A stretch of 64,000 nt of DNA from Pseudomonadales bacterium (GTDB lineage: Bacteria > Pseudomonadota > Gammaproteobacteria > Pseudomonadales > UBA7239). The stretch's first letter is position 1, and every line of letters begins with the position of its first letter. Position numbers and translations under genes: made by a program. Positions 16,425 through 26,718 of this stretch are shown here, piece after piece. Where the stretch lies: NCBI GenBank assembly GCA_028280345.1, contig JANQLY010000010.1:186001-250000 (forward strand), read 5' to 3'. A model generated the notes under the pieces. That model did not search any database. It had not been told where the DNA came from and was given only the letters and a program-made list of their open reading frames with translations.

Positions 16425-18350
16425 GTGGATACAGAAACCGATAACAGGGTTAATACCGGGGCCGATATTAAAGCCACGCCGTGGTATCAACACAAGGCTC
16501 TATTGGTTGTTGCGGTGTTTGCAGTAGCCATATTTTTTCGCTTTAGCTATTTGTCGGTTAGCCAGCAGAAAAATCTCTTCCCGGATTTATTTCTCGATAG
16601 CAAGTATTATCAAAAAGTGGCGGTGCAAATTCACAATGGCTATGGCGCAGGCGAGCATCCTTACCTGCTATCTCCGCTGTATCCCTATCTATTGGCACCG
16701 TTTGTAACCGAGGAAAATGTTGTCGATGCACACCGGGTAAGAATTATTCAAAGCCTGTTCGGTGCGCTGACCTGTGTCCTCGTTGCCTTGATTGCAACAA
16801 CTGTACTCAATCGCTATGCAGGATGGCTGGCGGGGCTAACCTGTGCGAGTTTTGGCCCATTGATACACTATGATCAGGCGATTCTTGTGGCGAGTTTACA
16901 GGTTTTTACCATGACGCTTTGCCTGTGGTGTTTAATACAGCAGCGTGTCAGTTCTATTAGATTTAAATATAACGTGCTGGCGGGTTTTGCTCTTGGTGTG
17001 TCAACGGCTCTGCGCCCGACGGGATTGTTGTTGATCATCGCCTGTGCAGTGATTTTTTGCTTGCTGTACTGGCGCTACCGGGATAAAAAAATTCTGCAAC
17101 AGGGTTTGCTGCCATTTGTGCTGGCCGCGGGGGTGGTTATCAGTCCATTTACCTTACACAATATTCAGGCCGGTGGTGAGCCGATATTGCTCTCTGCCAA
17201 TGGCGGCATGAATTTCTGGATTGGTAATCACCAGGGCAGTCACGGTGTGTTTAATCTGCCCCCCGAGTACGATCTTGTACATGACCCGCTCGGTGTTGAT
17301 TATGCGCGTAAGCGCAGTGGAGAAATGCTGAACTATCAGCAAAGTTCGAGTTGGTGGCGTGAACAGGCGATGACTGATATTGCTAACGACCCCGTACGCT
17401 GGATCGGCTTGCTCGGCAAAAAAGCTTTGCTCTTTTCTCACCACCATGAAATACCTCAGCTTGGCTTGAACTTTCAGTGGTATCAGCAAAAAGCATGGCC
17501 CTTGCAGGTTTTTCCAGTTAACAGCTTGCAGTTAATCCTGTTGGCATTGTTTGCCCCGTTTTTCTTTTATATCAGGAGTCATGGCGCAAATAGAGCTGAA
17601 CAGGTTGTCGGCCGAGTCGGTTGGCCAATGCTGTTTCTGTTTGTGTACTGGGGAGCGATTGCGCTGTTTTTTGTCACTGGACGTTATCGCGCACCTATTA
17701 TGCCCGGTGTGATTGTGTTGGCAGCTTGTACAGTTGTGATGTTTCTTGAACTGTTAGTGCGCAAACGAGAAAATCTCACACTGGTGCTTGCACCTGCTTT
17801 TTTGTTTTTTGTTTTAAATGTCGTGGGCAACAGGCTTTATGCATCGAATTATCTATTGCCGCCGGTGAATTTATATTCTGGTACAGAGGAGCGTCAACAG
17901 GGTATGGCGCTGTATAAACAGGGCAAATTCCGGGAAGCGGAGATGTCCTATCGGCGTTCACTGTCGATTCGTGAAAATAGTATTACGCGCGGTAATCTTG
18001 CCAATGCACTCAAAGCGCAGGGTCGTATTGATGAAGCAGAGCAGGAGTATCTCAAAGTATTAAAGGCAAATCCAAAGGATGCCGTTGTTATTTATAATCT
18101 GGCGAATCTATATCGCGATCATAAGAATGATCCGCTGCGTGCCATTGAGTTTTATGCGCGTGCTACACAAATTCGACCGCGCTTTGCCGAAGCACATTTA
18201 AACCGTGGCTTGCTGCAGGCCCGTCTGGGGCGACTTGAAGAAGCCGGTGAGTCTTTGCAACTATATCTTGAACATGCACCGGTCGATGCAAAAAATCGCG
18301 AAGCAGTGACACAGATGATTGTGAAAATCTCACTGCAACTTAACCAGTGA
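16425..18350 (+). CDS. GT-C fold membrane glycosyltransferase with C-terminal TPR domain
   Basis: 641 residues starting at GTG with an AGGAG-like site. A hydrophobic region with about ten helices (residues about 25-485) has the luminal motif FPDLFLDSKYYQKVAVQ and YLLSPLYPYLLAPF after the first helix, as in GT39-like enzymes. Residues about 490-630 hold about four TPR units (GMALYKQGKFREAEMSYRRS is the first), likely periplasmic. Such GT-C/TPR fusions resemble bacterial protein O-glycosyltransferases or polysaccharide-modifying enzymes. The acceptor is unknown. Likely co-transcribed with the 14578 gene. Confidence 0.82.
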   Translation: MDTETDNRVNTGADIKATPWYQHKALLVVAVFAVAIFFRFSYLSVSQQKNLFPDLFLDSKYYQKVAVQIHNGYGAGEHPYLLSPLYPYLLAPFVTEENVVDAHRVRIIQSLFGALTCVLVALIATTVLNRYAGWLAGLTCASFGPLIHYDQAILVASLQVFTMTLCLWCLIQQRVSSIRFKYNVLAGFALGVSTALRPTGLLLIIACAVIFCLLYWRYRDKKILQQGLLPFVLAAGVVISPFTLHNIQAGGEPILLSANGGMNFWIGNHQGSHGVFNLPPEYDLVHDPLGVDYARKRSGEMLNYQQSSSWWREQAMTDIANDPVRWIGLLGKKALLFSHHHEIPQLGLNFQWYQQKAWPLQVFPVNSLQLILLALFAPFFFYIRSHGANRAEQVVGRVGWPMLFLFVYWGAIALFFVTGRYRAPIMPGVIVLAACTVVMFLELLVRKRENLTLVLAPAFLFFVLNVVGNRLYASNYLLPPVNLYSGTEERQQGMALYKQGKFREAEMSYRRSLSIRENSITRGNLANALKAQGRIDEAEQEYLKVLKANPKDAVVIYNLANLYRDHKNDPLRAIEFYARATQIRPRFAEAHLNRGLLQARLGRLEEAGESLQLYLEHAPVDAKNREAVTQMIVKISLQLNQ

Positions 18351-18357
18351 GTGCGGC

Positions 18358-18564
18358 TTACTCGTTAACCTCTTGCATACGGGAGTCGAGGTTCTGTTGT
18401 AATTCCTTGTCAAGATTTTCCATTTGTTCTTTTTGTTGTTGTTCCTGTTTATACAGCTGCTGCTGTTGTGTTGTTTCCCGCTCCAGCTGATTTTCGGCCC
18501 CCTTATTGGCGACAAATACGTAGCCAATGATCAACACAATAACAATCAGAATTAATTTTTTCAT
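18358..18564 (-). CDS. Small membrane-anchored coiled-coil protein
   Basis: 68 residues: one N-terminal TM helix (LILIVIVLIIGYVFVA) followed by a Gln/Glu-rich amphipathic segment, probably coiled coil, to the C-terminus. No family recognised. It overlaps the stop of the gene at 18561 by 4 bp, so the two are translationally coupled. It is convergent with the TPR glycosyltransferase gene, 8 bp away. Confidence 0.7.
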   Translation of the reverse strand: MKKLILIVIVLIIGYVFVANKGAENQLERETTQQQQLYKQEQQQKEQMENLDKELQQNLDSRMQEVNE

Positions 18565-19436
18565 GGAGTTTTTCTGAATACGTAATTCCTGCCACCGTGT
18601 TCACAGGTGAGCAGATCATCATCAAACAGATAGCAGTTTGATAGGGCAAAGGTTCGACTTATGACAGAGCGGGTATCTACTGGCAAGCTGGCTTTATCTT
18701 TTTTCAGAAATTCATACATAGTTTCAAAGCGTTCTGTAAAGTTGAGCTCCTGCTCATCAATAGAGCTGTAAACATAGGAAAATTTGTCAAAACTCATGGT
18801 TGATGCGCTCAGACCAATCTCTCCCATACCTTCAATATAGCGTTGATAGGACAAAGCGAGATATTCCTGCAAAGGCACACGAGAATTTTTGTCCTGCTTT
18901 GGCAGATTGAGTTTATGTGCGTCGGTTAGTACATGGTCTTCAAGCTGACTATTGGCGCGATTGGCCTGGTAGAGATAATTGCCGTTAACGCAGTAAACCG
19001 TTTGGCCGAGAACTGAGCAATCGTCGAATGGTGAGCTTGTGTTGTCGGGCACCATTTCAACGGGCGTGATCACTTCGGCAATGCTTTCGGCGGGTGGTAG
19101 AGTAATGTTTGTTTCATTAGTCGTTGTCGGCGTTGCTGCTGTGGAAGTGATCGGTGCAGAAGTTGAAGTTGTTGCTGATGCTGCTGTGGGTGCAGAGGTT
19201 TCCAGTGTAATGCCGAGTTTACGTGCAGGTCCTTTTAGCAAAATTGCTTGCACAGACGGCGGGTTCTTGCGAAATTCAAAAAAATTGGGCAACCCCTGGG
19301 CTCTGCCCTTGCGGTGAATTTCGCAGTACACCTCTTCGTAGTGATTGCCCTCGACAGGAATACAGGCGGCCCATGTGTCGGACATGGCGAGACAGAGCAG
19401 TAAGGTGTAGCTGAACCGGCAGGCGACTTTTCTCAT
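18561..19436 (-). CDS. Secreted hypothetical protein with Thr/Ala-rich linker
   Basis: 291 residues from ATG 19436 (MRKVACRF), chosen because it gives a normal signal peptide ending at TWA; an upstream ATG at 19463 is possible. After the signal come a Cys pair (AACIPVEG, YCEIHRKG), a Ser/Thr/Ala-rich linker (about 85-125), and a C-terminal domain with two more Cys pairs (DDCSV and VYCVNG, NCYLF and LTCEHGGRNYVFR). The repeated C-x-N-G-x-Y/C-x-x-G-x-Y pattern suggests two related modules. No known family. Periplasmic location is inferred. The small gene at 18358 overlaps its 3' end. Confidence 0.7.
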   Translation of the reverse strand: MRKVACRFSYTLLLCLAMSDTWAACIPVEGNHYEEVYCEIHRKGRAQGLPNFFEFRKNPPSVQAILLKGPARKLGITLETSAPTAASATTSTSAPITSTAATPTTTNETNITLPPAESIAEVITPVEMVPDNTSSPFDDCSVLGQTVYCVNGNYLYQANRANSQLEDHVLTDAHKLNLPKQDKNSRVPLQEYLALSYQRYIEGMGEIGLSASTMSFDKFSYVYSSIDEQELNFTERFETMYEFLKKDKASLPVDTRSVISRTFALSNCYLFDDDLLTCEHGGRNYVFRKTP

Positions 19437-19482
19437 AAGCCCTTGATATACCCCATTATTCATTTTCAGCTGGCGGCAGAGA

Positions 19483-20280
19483 TTAGTTTGGCGTCTGCTC
19501 CGGCTGTGTTATTCGCTGGCGTCGAGCCAGCATTCTAAATACCTGCCATGTGGCGATTGCGGCACACAAGTGCTTGATTGAATGTCCGCTAATAGTTTCA
19601 CCTGTCAGGGAAAAAACCCTAGCATCATAAAATTCAAACACTTTTGCAAGCAAATACCAGATCAGTACGATAAACAGGTCATTTTGACGGGTCCACACCG
19701 AACGGTGCGAAAGCAACATGATGGGTACCAGTACCATCGGCAAAAACTGAACGAGCGCATAGGGGCGCAGGTCACCGCGACCTGCCTGCTCGGTGATATG
19801 CCAGTGATAGACACTGTAAAAGCCAACAAGCAGTAATATCGGTAACAGACGCAGCCCCCACTGGCGGCTGATTAACTCGCCAATTACCGCTGCGAACAGA
19901 CCCATAAAACCGATGGTCATCGGTAGGCGATCCCAGACCAGAGTACTGTTATTGGGCTCGAGGTGGTACCAGGCAGAACCCAGGCCAGTGAGAAAGACGC
20001 CACAGAGAAAAACCAGCCACGGTAAGCGTTCCTGCAGGCTACTTTCGCTAACGGTTGCACAATGACGCTGGATTAAAAGCAGATAGGTCCCATAAATAGC
20101 AACGAGCAGGAACCCGACATTACTGACAACATCCATAAAATTGTCGACACCGCAGAAGTGGCGTTGATCAACAAAGTTATGATACTGCAGGTCCTGGGGA
20201 ATGGGTGGTAACAGGAAAATGCCGAGGCTTGCAATTGCAAGTGAGCCGTAGATAAGCGTGAATGTCTGTTGCCTGGTCAT
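19483..20280 (-). CDS. Ceramidase-like (CREST superfamily) integral membrane hydrolase
   Basis: 265 residues with seven predicted helices. It has DVVSNVGFLLVAIYG, then SAWYHLEPNNSTLVWDRLPM, and near the C-terminus GHSIKHLCAAIATWQ. The spaced Ser, two His, Asp and late His-Lys-His residues fit the zinc site of alkaline ceramidase/PAQR/Per1-type CREST hydrolases. Bacterial members are common in marine gammaproteobacteria, with unknown amide-lipid substrates. The gene stands alone, divergent from the lipoprotein gene at 20419. Confidence 0.82.
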   Translation of the reverse strand: MTRQQTFTLIYGSLAIASLGIFLLPPIPQDLQYHNFVDQRHFCGVDNFMDVVSNVGFLLVAIYGTYLLLIQRHCATVSESSLQERLPWLVFLCGVFLTGLGSAWYHLEPNNSTLVWDRLPMTIGFMGLFAAVIGELISRQWGLRLLPILLLVGFYSVYHWHITEQAGRGDLRPYALVQFLPMVLVPIMLLSHRSVWTRQNDLFIVLIWYLLAKVFEFYDARVFSLTGETISGHSIKHLCAAIATWQVFRMLARRQRITQPEQTPN

Positions 20281-20418
20281 GGTGTATTTCTCCCTGGCAA
20301 CCAGGATAACACAGGTTACGCGCTACAGCCAAAATCGGAAATAAATATAGACGGGGTGCATGCATTTGCAAGACAAGTAGTTTACTATGAGCCACCGTTT
20401 ACAATTGTTATTACTATC

Positions 20419-20865
20419 ATGAAGCTATTTGCTGCGCCATATTCTATAAAGAATCACGTAAAAAAAGTCGCTGTTCGTTGTGCGCTGTTCGTTATTGTCG
20501 GAGTAGGGCTAACTGCTTGCGAGCCGCAGCCAAACCCATTGCTTGGTAGTTGGAAGGCGGATGCATCCTGTACCGCAGAATATCTCACTTCGATTTCGAT
20601 GGAAGAGGAACGGCGTGAGCAATTGATTCGCAATGTTAATGAGCGTGAAGTCAGTTGGGTATTTACTGAGCGCGTTTGGCAAATCAACGTTGATGGTAAA
20701 AGTGCAGCGACTCATACCTATAATATTGTTTCTGCGGAAGATGACTACGTGATTATGACTTTTGGTGAAAAAAATACCGGCGCGTTTTTTCAGGTAGAGG
20801 GAGATGTTTTGTGGGAGACGACACCGAACAATAAAATTCGTTTTTGTTACAAACGTAACGAATAG
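20419..20865 (+). CDS. Small lipoprotein, unknown function
   Basis: 148 residues from the ATG at 20419; longer in-frame starts upstream lack a ribosome binding site and would bury the signal. Signal peptide with lipobox LTAC (about residue 34), then PNPLLGSWKADASC, a lipocalin-like beginning, and a small beta-rich domain of about 110 residues with Trp at WVFTERVWQINV. The GxW start and beta-strand spacing suggest a lipocalin-like barrel, but I would not assign a family. Convergent with greA. Confidence 0.7.
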   Translation: MKLFAAPYSIKNHVKKVAVRCALFVIVGVGLTACEPQPNPLLGSWKADASCTAEYLTSISMEEERREQLIRNVNEREVSWVFTERVWQINVDGKSAATHTYNIVSAEDDYVIMTFGEKNTGAFFQVEGDVLWETTPNNKIRFCYKRNE

Positions 20866-20888
20866 CATACAGTAGTGTGGGTCAGGTG

Positions 20889-21365
20889 TTACTGGTGTAA
20901 AACCTCGTCGATTTCATATTCGATGTCACCGCCCGGTGTGTTTACCTTAACCACATCACCTTCTTCCTTACCCACCAGTGCTCGTGCGATCGGAGAATTA
21001 ACAGAAATCTTTCCTGCATTAACATCGGCTTCATCGTCACCGACAATTTTGTAAGTTACCTCTTCGTCAGTTTCGACGTTAATAATCTTCACCGTGACAC
21101 CAAAAATTACCTTTCCGGAATGGGGAATGGCTGTAATGTCGATAACGCGCGCATTGGATAGCTTGCCTTCTATTTCCTGGATACGGCCCTCGGCAAAGCT
21201 CTGTTGTTCACGTGCGGCGTGATACTCGGCATTTTCCTTGAGGTCACCGTGTTCACGGGCTTCTGCAATTGCCTGGGTGATGCGTGGACGCTCAACTTTT
21301 TTCAGGTGTTCAAGCTCTTCGCGCAGCGCAGCTTCACCTTCTACAGTCATTGGTACCTGTGTCAT
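20889..21365 (-). CDS. greA: Transcription elongation factor GreA
   Basis: 158 residues, same length as the E. coli protein. It inserts a coiled coil into the RNA polymerase secondary channel to stimulate cleavage of backtracked transcripts. The N-terminal coiled coil includes the acidic tip in [20 protein letters not shown], and the C-terminal FKBP-like domain carries [14 protein letters not shown]. The ATG overlaps the carB stop by 4 bp, giving the carA-carB-greA order that is conserved in Pseudomonas relatives. Confidence 0.97.
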   Translation of the reverse strand: MTQVPMTVEGEAALREELEHLKKVERPRITQAIAEAREHGDLKENAEYHAAREQQSFAEGRIQEIEGKLSNARVIDITAIPHSGKVIFGVTVKIINVETDEEVTYKIVGDDEADVNAGKISVNSPIARALVGKEEGDVVKVNTPGGDIEYEIDEVLHQ

Positions 21366-24300
21366 TGTGTCATGCTCCTGGAAATTCGCGCGTGCAGTTC
21401 CTGCAAACGATTCACGCTGGTCTCACATTCATAGGCCAAAGCCTGGCACACTGCTTCTGCACCAGCCAAGGTTGTTGTGTAATACACCTTGTTTTGCAAA
21501 GCACTGCTGCGAATGGTGGCGGAATCGGCTATAGCGCGGCGGCCTTCTGTGGTGTTGATGATCAAGTCTATCTGGCCATTTTTGATCAAGTCAACTATAT
21601 GTGGCCGGCCTTCCTGTACCTTGTTGACGCTCTCGACTTCCAGGCCAGCTGTGCGGATAACATCGGCAGTACCCTCGGTGGCGACAAGATCAAACCCGAT
21701 GCCAGACAAGCTCTTGGCAACGGCAATAATGCCAGACTTGTCCACATCGCGTACGCTCAGAAAAGCCTTGCCGGAACTCGGAATAATTGAGCCGGCACCG
21801 AGCTGGGACTTGGCATAGGCCTCGGCGAAAGTTTCTGCTGCGCCCATTACCTCGCCAGTGGATTTCATTTCCGGACTGAGGATTGGATCGACACCGGGGA
21901 ATTTGTTAAACGGGAATACCGCTTCCTTGACGGCGTAGTAATCCGGTACGATTTCTTTTTCGAAATTCTGTGCGGCAAGGCTGGTGCCGGCCATACATCG
22001 CGCTGCGACTTTAGCCAGTGATGTGCCAATACACTTGGACACAAAAGGTACGGTGCGCGAAGCGCGTGGGTTGACTTCGATAACGTAGACCACGCCATCT
22101 TGCCAGGCCAGTTGTACATTCATCAAGCCGACGACGTTGAGTTCCCTGGCCATTTGCTTGACCATTTCGCGCATTTCATCCTGTACGTTTTCGGGCAGGC
22201 TATAAGGCGGTAAGGAACATGCGGAATCACCGGAGTGAACACCGGCTTGTTCGATATGCTGCATGATGGCACCGATCACGACTTGCTCGCCGTCGCTTAC
22301 CGCATCGATATCCACTTCCACAGCGGCGTTAAGGAAATGATCGAGTAGTACCGGGGCTTCATTGGAAACCTGTACCGCTTCGCTCATATAACGCTGCAAC
22401 TCCTGTTCCGAGTAAACAATTTCCATAGCGCGACCACCGAGTACATAGGACGGGCGCACGACAAGCGGATAACCGATTTCATCAGCCTTTTGCAATGCTT
22501 CTTCTGTCGAACGTACCGTGGCGTTATTCGGTTGTGTATGGCCAAGCTTTTGTACCATTTGCTGGAACAGTTCGCGATCTTCCGCTTCGTCAATCTTGGT
22601 GGGTGAGGTGCCGATAATCGGAACACCGTGTGCCTCAAGTGCACGGGCGAGTTTGAGTGGTGTTTGTCCGCCAAATTGTACAATCACGCCTTTAGGCTTT
22701 TCGATATTGACGATCTCAAGCACATCTTCAAGTGTTACCGGTTCAAAGTAGAGGCGATCTGAGGTGTCGTAGTCCGTGGAAACCGTTTCCGGGTTGCAGT
22801 TCACCATAATGGTTTCGTAGCCGTCTTCGCGCATCGCAAGTGCGGCATGTACACAGCAGTAATCAAATTCAATGCCCTGGCCAATACGGTTTGGCCCGCC
22901 GCCAAGGACAATAATTTTTTCACGATCTGACGGATTTGATTCACACTCTTCCTCATAGGTGGAGTACATGTAAGCTGTGCTCGTAGCAAATTCTGCTGCA
23001 CAGGTATCTACCCGTTTGTAGACCGGGAGCACCTTGTGCTTATGACGCAGTTGTCGAATTGCTTCTTCGTCACTGCCCATTAACGCGGCGATACGTTCAT
23101 CGGAAAAACCCTTGCGCTTGATCTGACGCAGGTCTATTGCTGAAAGGGCATCGAGGCTCAGGCTACTGATCGTTTTTTCAAGTTGTATCAATTCTTCTAT
23201 TTGCACAAGATACCAGGGATCTACTGCGCTGAGTTTATACACCTCATCAACAGACAGGCCGAGGCGGAAGGCATCGCCGATATACCAGATACGTTCAGAG
23301 CCTGCCGTAATCAAGTGACGGCGTACGATTTCCTCGGCATCGTGGGCATCGTGATCAACTTGCGGTTCAAAGCCAGCGGAGCCAACTTCAAGACCGCGCA
23401 GTGCTTTTTGCAGTGACTCCTGGAAGTTGCGGCCAATCGCCATCACTTCACCAACAGATTTCATTTGTGTGGTCAGGCGTGCATCGGCAGAGGGAAACTT
23501 TTCAAATGTAAAACGCGGTATTTTGGTAACTACGTAATCAATCGTTGGCTCAAACGAGGCCGGTGTTGCGCCGCCAGTGATGTCGTTCTGTAGCTCATCA
23601 AGTGTGTAACCGCAAGCGAGTTTGGCTGCGACTTTGGCAATTGGAAAGCCTGTGGCCTTTGATGCGAGAGCCGACGAGCGCGATACGCGCGGGTTCATTT
23701 CGATAATTACCATGCGGCCATCTTCCGGGTTAACACCGAACTGTACATTGGAGCCGCCGGTTTCCACGCCGATCTCACGCAATACCGCGAGAGAAGCATT
23801 ACGCATTAACTGATATTCCTTATCAGTCAGGGTTTGAGCCGGTGCTATGGTAATAGAATCACCCGTGTGAACGCCCATAGCGTCGAAGTTTTCAATTGAA
23901 CAAATAATGATGCAGTTGTCGTTTTTATCGCGCACTACTTCCATTTCATATTCTTTCCAGCCGAGTAGCGACTCGTCGATCAGCAGTTCCGATGTTGGTG
24001 ACAAATCGAGGCCGCGCTCGCAAATCTCAACGAACTCTTCACGATTGTAGGCTACACCACCACCGGAGCCACCCATGGTAAACGACGGGCGAATGATTAC
24101 GGGAAAGCCAAAGCGATCGAGTATCTGTAATGCTTCTTCCATGGAGTGTGCAATGCCGGAGCGCGGAGTTTCGAGACCGATGGAGCGCATCGCCTTGTCG
24201 AATTGCTCGCGGTCTTCGGCTTTGTCAATCGCTTCGGGTGTTGCACCAATCATTTCCACATCAAATTTTTGCAGGATGCCCTCGCGCTTTAAATCCAGTG

Positions 24301-24595
24301 CACAGTTCAGTGCAGTTTGTCCGCCCATCGTGGGCAGCAGTGCATCGGGACGTTCCTTTTCAATAATCGTGGCAACAGTGCGCCATTCTACCGGCTCGAT
24401 ATAAGTGGCATCGGCCATAACCGGGTCGGTCATAATGGTTGCCGGGTTGGAGTTGACAAGAATGACACGGTAACCTTCTTCGCGCAGTGCCTTGCAGGCC
24501 TGGGCACCGGAATAGTCAAACTCGCAGGCCTGGCCGATAACAATGGGGCCGGCGCCGAGAATCAGGATGGAGTTTATGTCGGTACGTTTGGGCAT
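21362..24595 (-). CDS. carB: Carbamoyl-phosphate synthase large subunit
   Basis: 1077 residues (E. coli 1073). It makes carbamoyl phosphate from bicarbonate, ATP and the ammonia tunnelled from CarA, feeding arginine and pyrimidine synthesis. The two homologous ATP-grasp halves begin [20 protein letters not shown] and [20 protein letters not shown]; each has a biotin-carboxylase-like grasp ([28 protein letters not shown]), and the last 140 residues form the MGS-like allosteric domain for UMP/ornithine. It starts 27 bp after the carA stop and is coupled to greA. Confidence 0.98.
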   Translation of the reverse strand: MPKRTDINSILILGAGPIVIGQACEFDYSGAQACKALREEGYRVILVNSNPATIMTDPVMADATYIEPVEWRTVATIIEKERPDALLPTMGGQTALNCALDLKREGILQKFDVEMIGATPEAIDKAEDREQFDKAMRSIGLETPRSGIAHSMEEALQILDRFGFPVIIRPSFTMGGSGGGVAYNREEFVEICERGLDLSPTSELLIDESLLGWKEYEMEVVRDKNDNCIIICSIENFDAMGVHTGDSITIAPAQTLTDKEYQLMRNASLAVLREIGVETGGSNVQFGVNPEDGRMVIIEMNPRVSRSSALASKATGFPIAKVAAKLACGYTLDELQNDITGGATPASFEPTIDYVVTKIPRFTFEKFPSADARLTTQMKSVGEVMAIGRNFQESLQKALRGLEVGSAGFEPQVDHDAHDAEEIVRRHLITAGSERIWYIGDAFRLGLSVDEVYKLSAVDPWYLVQIEELIQLEKTISSLSLDALSAIDLRQIKRKGFSDERIAALMGSDEEAIRQLRHKHKVLPVYKRVDTCAAEFATSTAYMYSTYEEECESNPSDREKIIVLGGGPNRIGQGIEFDYCCVHAALAMREDGYETIMVNCNPETVSTDYDTSDRLYFEPVTLEDVLEIVNIEKPKGVIVQFGGQTPLKLARALEAHGVPIIGTSPTKIDEAEDRELFQQMVQKLGHTQPNNATVRSTEEALQKADEIGYPLVVRPSYVLGGRAMEIVYSEQELQRYMSEAVQVSNEAPVLLDHFLNAAVEVDIDAVSDGEQVVIGAIMQHIEQAGVHSGDSACSLPPYSLPENVQDEMREMVKQMARELNVVGLMNVQLAWQDGVVYVIEVNPRASRTVPFVSKCIGTSLAKVAARCMAGTSLAAQNFEKEIVPDYYAVKEAVFPFNKFPGVDPILSPEMKSTGEVMGAAETFAEAYAKSQLGAGSIIPSSGKAFLSVRDVDKSGIIAVAKSLSGIGFDLVATEGTADVIRTAGLEVESVNKVQEGRPHIVDLIKNGQIDLIINTTEGRRAIADSATIRSSALQNKVYYTTTLAGAEAVCQALAYECETSVNRLQELHARISRSMTQ

Positions 24596-24622
24596 CGTAT
24601 TTGCTCTTCAGGCTCTCCTGGT

Positions 24623-25792
24623 TCAGCTGGCGGCCTTGGCCGCTTGCATAAGTTCAATAAAGTGGTCGAATAGAGGGGCGACATCGTGTGGGCCCGGGCT
24701 TGCTTCCGGGTGCCCCTGAAAACTGAAAGCCGGTTTCTGTTTGTGGTGAATGCCTTGCAGAGAACCGTCGAACAGTGACTTGTGCGTGACTTCAAGGCTG
24801 TCGGGAAGACTTGCTTCATCAGTGGCAAAGCCGTGGTTTTGGCTGGTGATCATCACCTCGCCGGTTTTGAGATCGAATACCGGGTGGTTAGCACCGTGGT
24901 GACCGAATTTCATTTTTACAGTTTTGGCGCCGCAGGCGAGAGACAGTAATTGGTGACCGAGACAGATGCCAAAGATCGGTAAGTCCTGTTCGAGTAGCGT
25001 TTTAATTGCAGTAATTGCATAGTCACAGGGCTCGGGGTCGCCAGGGCCATTGGACAGGAATACTCCATCTGGTTGCATGGCGAGCACTTCACTGGCCGGA
25101 GTCTGCGCGGGTACAACGGTTAGTTCGCAACCGCGGTCCACGAGCATGCGCAGAATATTGCGCTTTACGCCGAAATCGTAAGCAACGACTTTGAAGCTTT
25201 CATCATTCTCAATCTCACTGGCATCGGGGTGGCCTCTGCCAAGTATCCAGCTACCTTGCTGCCAGGCATAGTTACTGTCGGTGGTTACCTCTTTGGCGAG
25301 GTCCATGCCTTTTAGTCCGGGAAAGTCCTGTGCTGCCTGAAGGGCCTGCTTCGCGTCGCTTTCGCCGATATTTTCACCGGCAATGATGCAGCCGTTCTGT
25401 GCGCCTTTCTCGCGCAGGATGCGGGTTAGGCGTCGTGTATCGATGTCGGCGATGCCGAGAATGTTATGACGTTTGAGATAGTCATCAAGACTTTCCTCGC
25501 TGCGGAAGTTGCTTGCCAGTAATGGCAGGTCGCGAATGACCAGGCCCTTGCACCAGATCTGGTTTGATTCCTCATCTTCACTATTGGTGCCCACATTACC
25601 GATATGAGGGTAGGTGAGCGTAACGATTTGCTCGGCATAGGAAGGGTCGGTAAGGATTTCCTGGTAACCGGTAATCGCGGTATTAAACACCACCTCGCCG
25701 GTGGCAATACCGCTGGCACCGATTGCAAGCCCATAAAAAGCACTGCCATCTTCAAGCATGAGTATGGCAGGCGTCTGGCTTCGGCTGTTCAC
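24623..25792 (-). CDS. carA: Carbamoyl-phosphate synthase small (glutaminase) subunit
   Basis: 389 residues from GTG 25792, which has GGGAG six bases upstream and gives an N-terminus collinear with E. coli CarA ([20 protein letters not shown]). The upstream ATG at 25864 is rejected: its extra 24 residues are atypical. The class I glutamine amidotransferase site [13 protein letters not shown] carries the catalytic Cys, with His-Glu in [12 protein letters not shown]. It supplies ammonia to CarB. A hairpin with T7 tract lies 116-148 bp upstream, so premature termination in the leader is possible. Confidence 0.97.
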   Translation of the reverse strand: MNSRSQTPAILMLEDGSAFYGLAIGASGIATGEVVFNTAITGYQEILTDPSYAEQIVTLTYPHIGNVGTNSEDEESNQIWCKGLVIRDLPLLASNFRSEESLDDYLKRHNILGIADIDTRRLTRILREKGAQNGCIIAGENIGESDAKQALQAAQDFPGLKGMDLAKEVTTDSNYAWQQGSWILGRGHPDASEIENDESFKVVAYDFGVKRNILRMLVDRGCELTVVPAQTPASEVLAMQPDGVFLSNGPGDPEPCDYAITAIKTLLEQDLPIFGICLGHQLLSLACGAKTVKMKFGHHGANHPVFDLKTGEVMITSQNHGFATDEASLPDSLEVTHKSLFDGSLQGIHHKQKPAFSFQGHPEASPGPHDVAPLFDHFIELMQAAKAAS

Positions 25793-25907
25793 TGTTGTCT
25801 CCCGGTTGTGGTGACCGACCTGCCGGCGCGCAAGCGGACACCCCTCTACTGAGGTTTCATGCAAAAAATTAGGGGTGCAGCAGTAAGAAAGGTAGAAAGC
25901 TAGTTCG

Positions 25908-25940
25908 AAAAAAAGCGAGAGGGACTGTTATCCTTCTCGC
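25908..25940 (-). terminator. Rho-independent terminator between smpB and carA
   Basis: On the minus strand GCGAGA-A-GG / CC-C-TCTCGC with an 8-nt loop is followed by TTTTTTT (25908-25914). It lies 195 bp after smpB and 116 bp before the carA start. It either ends the smpB transcript or acts as an attenuator if the car promoter lies upstream. The rest of 25793-26134 shows no gene. Confidence 0.8.
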
Positions 25941-26134
25941 TCTTGATATCTGTGTCTGACAAGGTATCCCTGATTAATCCACCTGATATCGTGTGCTGTT
26001 AACGTTACATCAGGCGCATTAGACTTTGTCACTAACTCTCTTTCAGGCTGCTGTTACCTGAGCCGGTATTCTATGAAATCTTCCTGGGCATGTCTATCAT
26101 GAGCACAAGGAATTTCCGTAGAAAATGCAATTTA

Positions 26135-26614
26135 TTAGCGATTGGTGTGGCGTAAGACGCGCTGCTTTTCGCGATCCCAGTCCTTCTGTTTTTCGGTTTC
26201 CCGTTTGTCCTGTTTGGCCTTGCCCTTGCCGAGTGCAATCTTGCATTTAACCAGATGCTTTTTCCAGTAAAGCGCAGTGCATACGCAGCTGTATCCTTTC
26301 TGCGATGTTGCCGCAAACAGGCGGGCAATTTCCCGGTTATGCAGCAGTAGTTTGCGTGTGCGCGTCGGGTCCACTACAAAGTGAGTAGAAACCGTAGGTA
26401 GCGGGGTAATATGAGCACCGAGCAGCCAGGCTTCACCATTTTGAATCAGTACGTAGGTGTCGGTCAGTTGCACTTTGCCAGCGCGTAGGCTTTTTACTTC
26501 CCAACCTTGCAGGGCAATACCGGCCTCTATCTCATCCTCGATGAAATAGTCGTGGCGCGCCTTTTTATTGAGCGCGATGGTATTTGACCCCGGTTTGGGT
26601 TTTTTCTTCGCCAT
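26135..26614 (-). CDS. smpB: SsrA (tmRNA)-binding protein SmpB
   Basis: 159 residues (E. coli 160). It binds tmRNA and delivers it to stalled ribosomes for trans-translation. OB-fold core with [39 protein letters not shown] and the Lys/Arg-rich C-terminal tail [20 protein letters not shown] that enters the mRNA channel. Divergent from the sodium symporter gene, with 104 bp between. I found no tmRNA gene in the window. Confidence 0.97.
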   Translation of the reverse strand: MAKKKPKPGSNTIALNKKARHDYFIEDEIEAGIALQGWEVKSLRAGKVQLTDTYVLIQNGEAWLLGAHITPLPTVSTHFVVDPTRTRKLLLHNREIARLFAATSQKGYSCVCTALYWKKHLVKCKIALGKGKAKQDKRETEKQKDWDREKQRVLRHTNR

Positions 26615-26718
26615 AGTGTGAAAATAATCGTGTCTAGCTAAGCAGAGGGATAAGTAGCACCGGATGCGGCATTATACCCGCAGTGATAGAATAAACCCCG
26701 TTTTTTGGGGGTGAGTTT

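Noticed and set aside
26135..26614. A tmRNA gene expected next to smpB
   Set aside because: I looked for the tRNA-like ends and the ALAA-type tag on both sides and found none in the flanking intergenic DNA.
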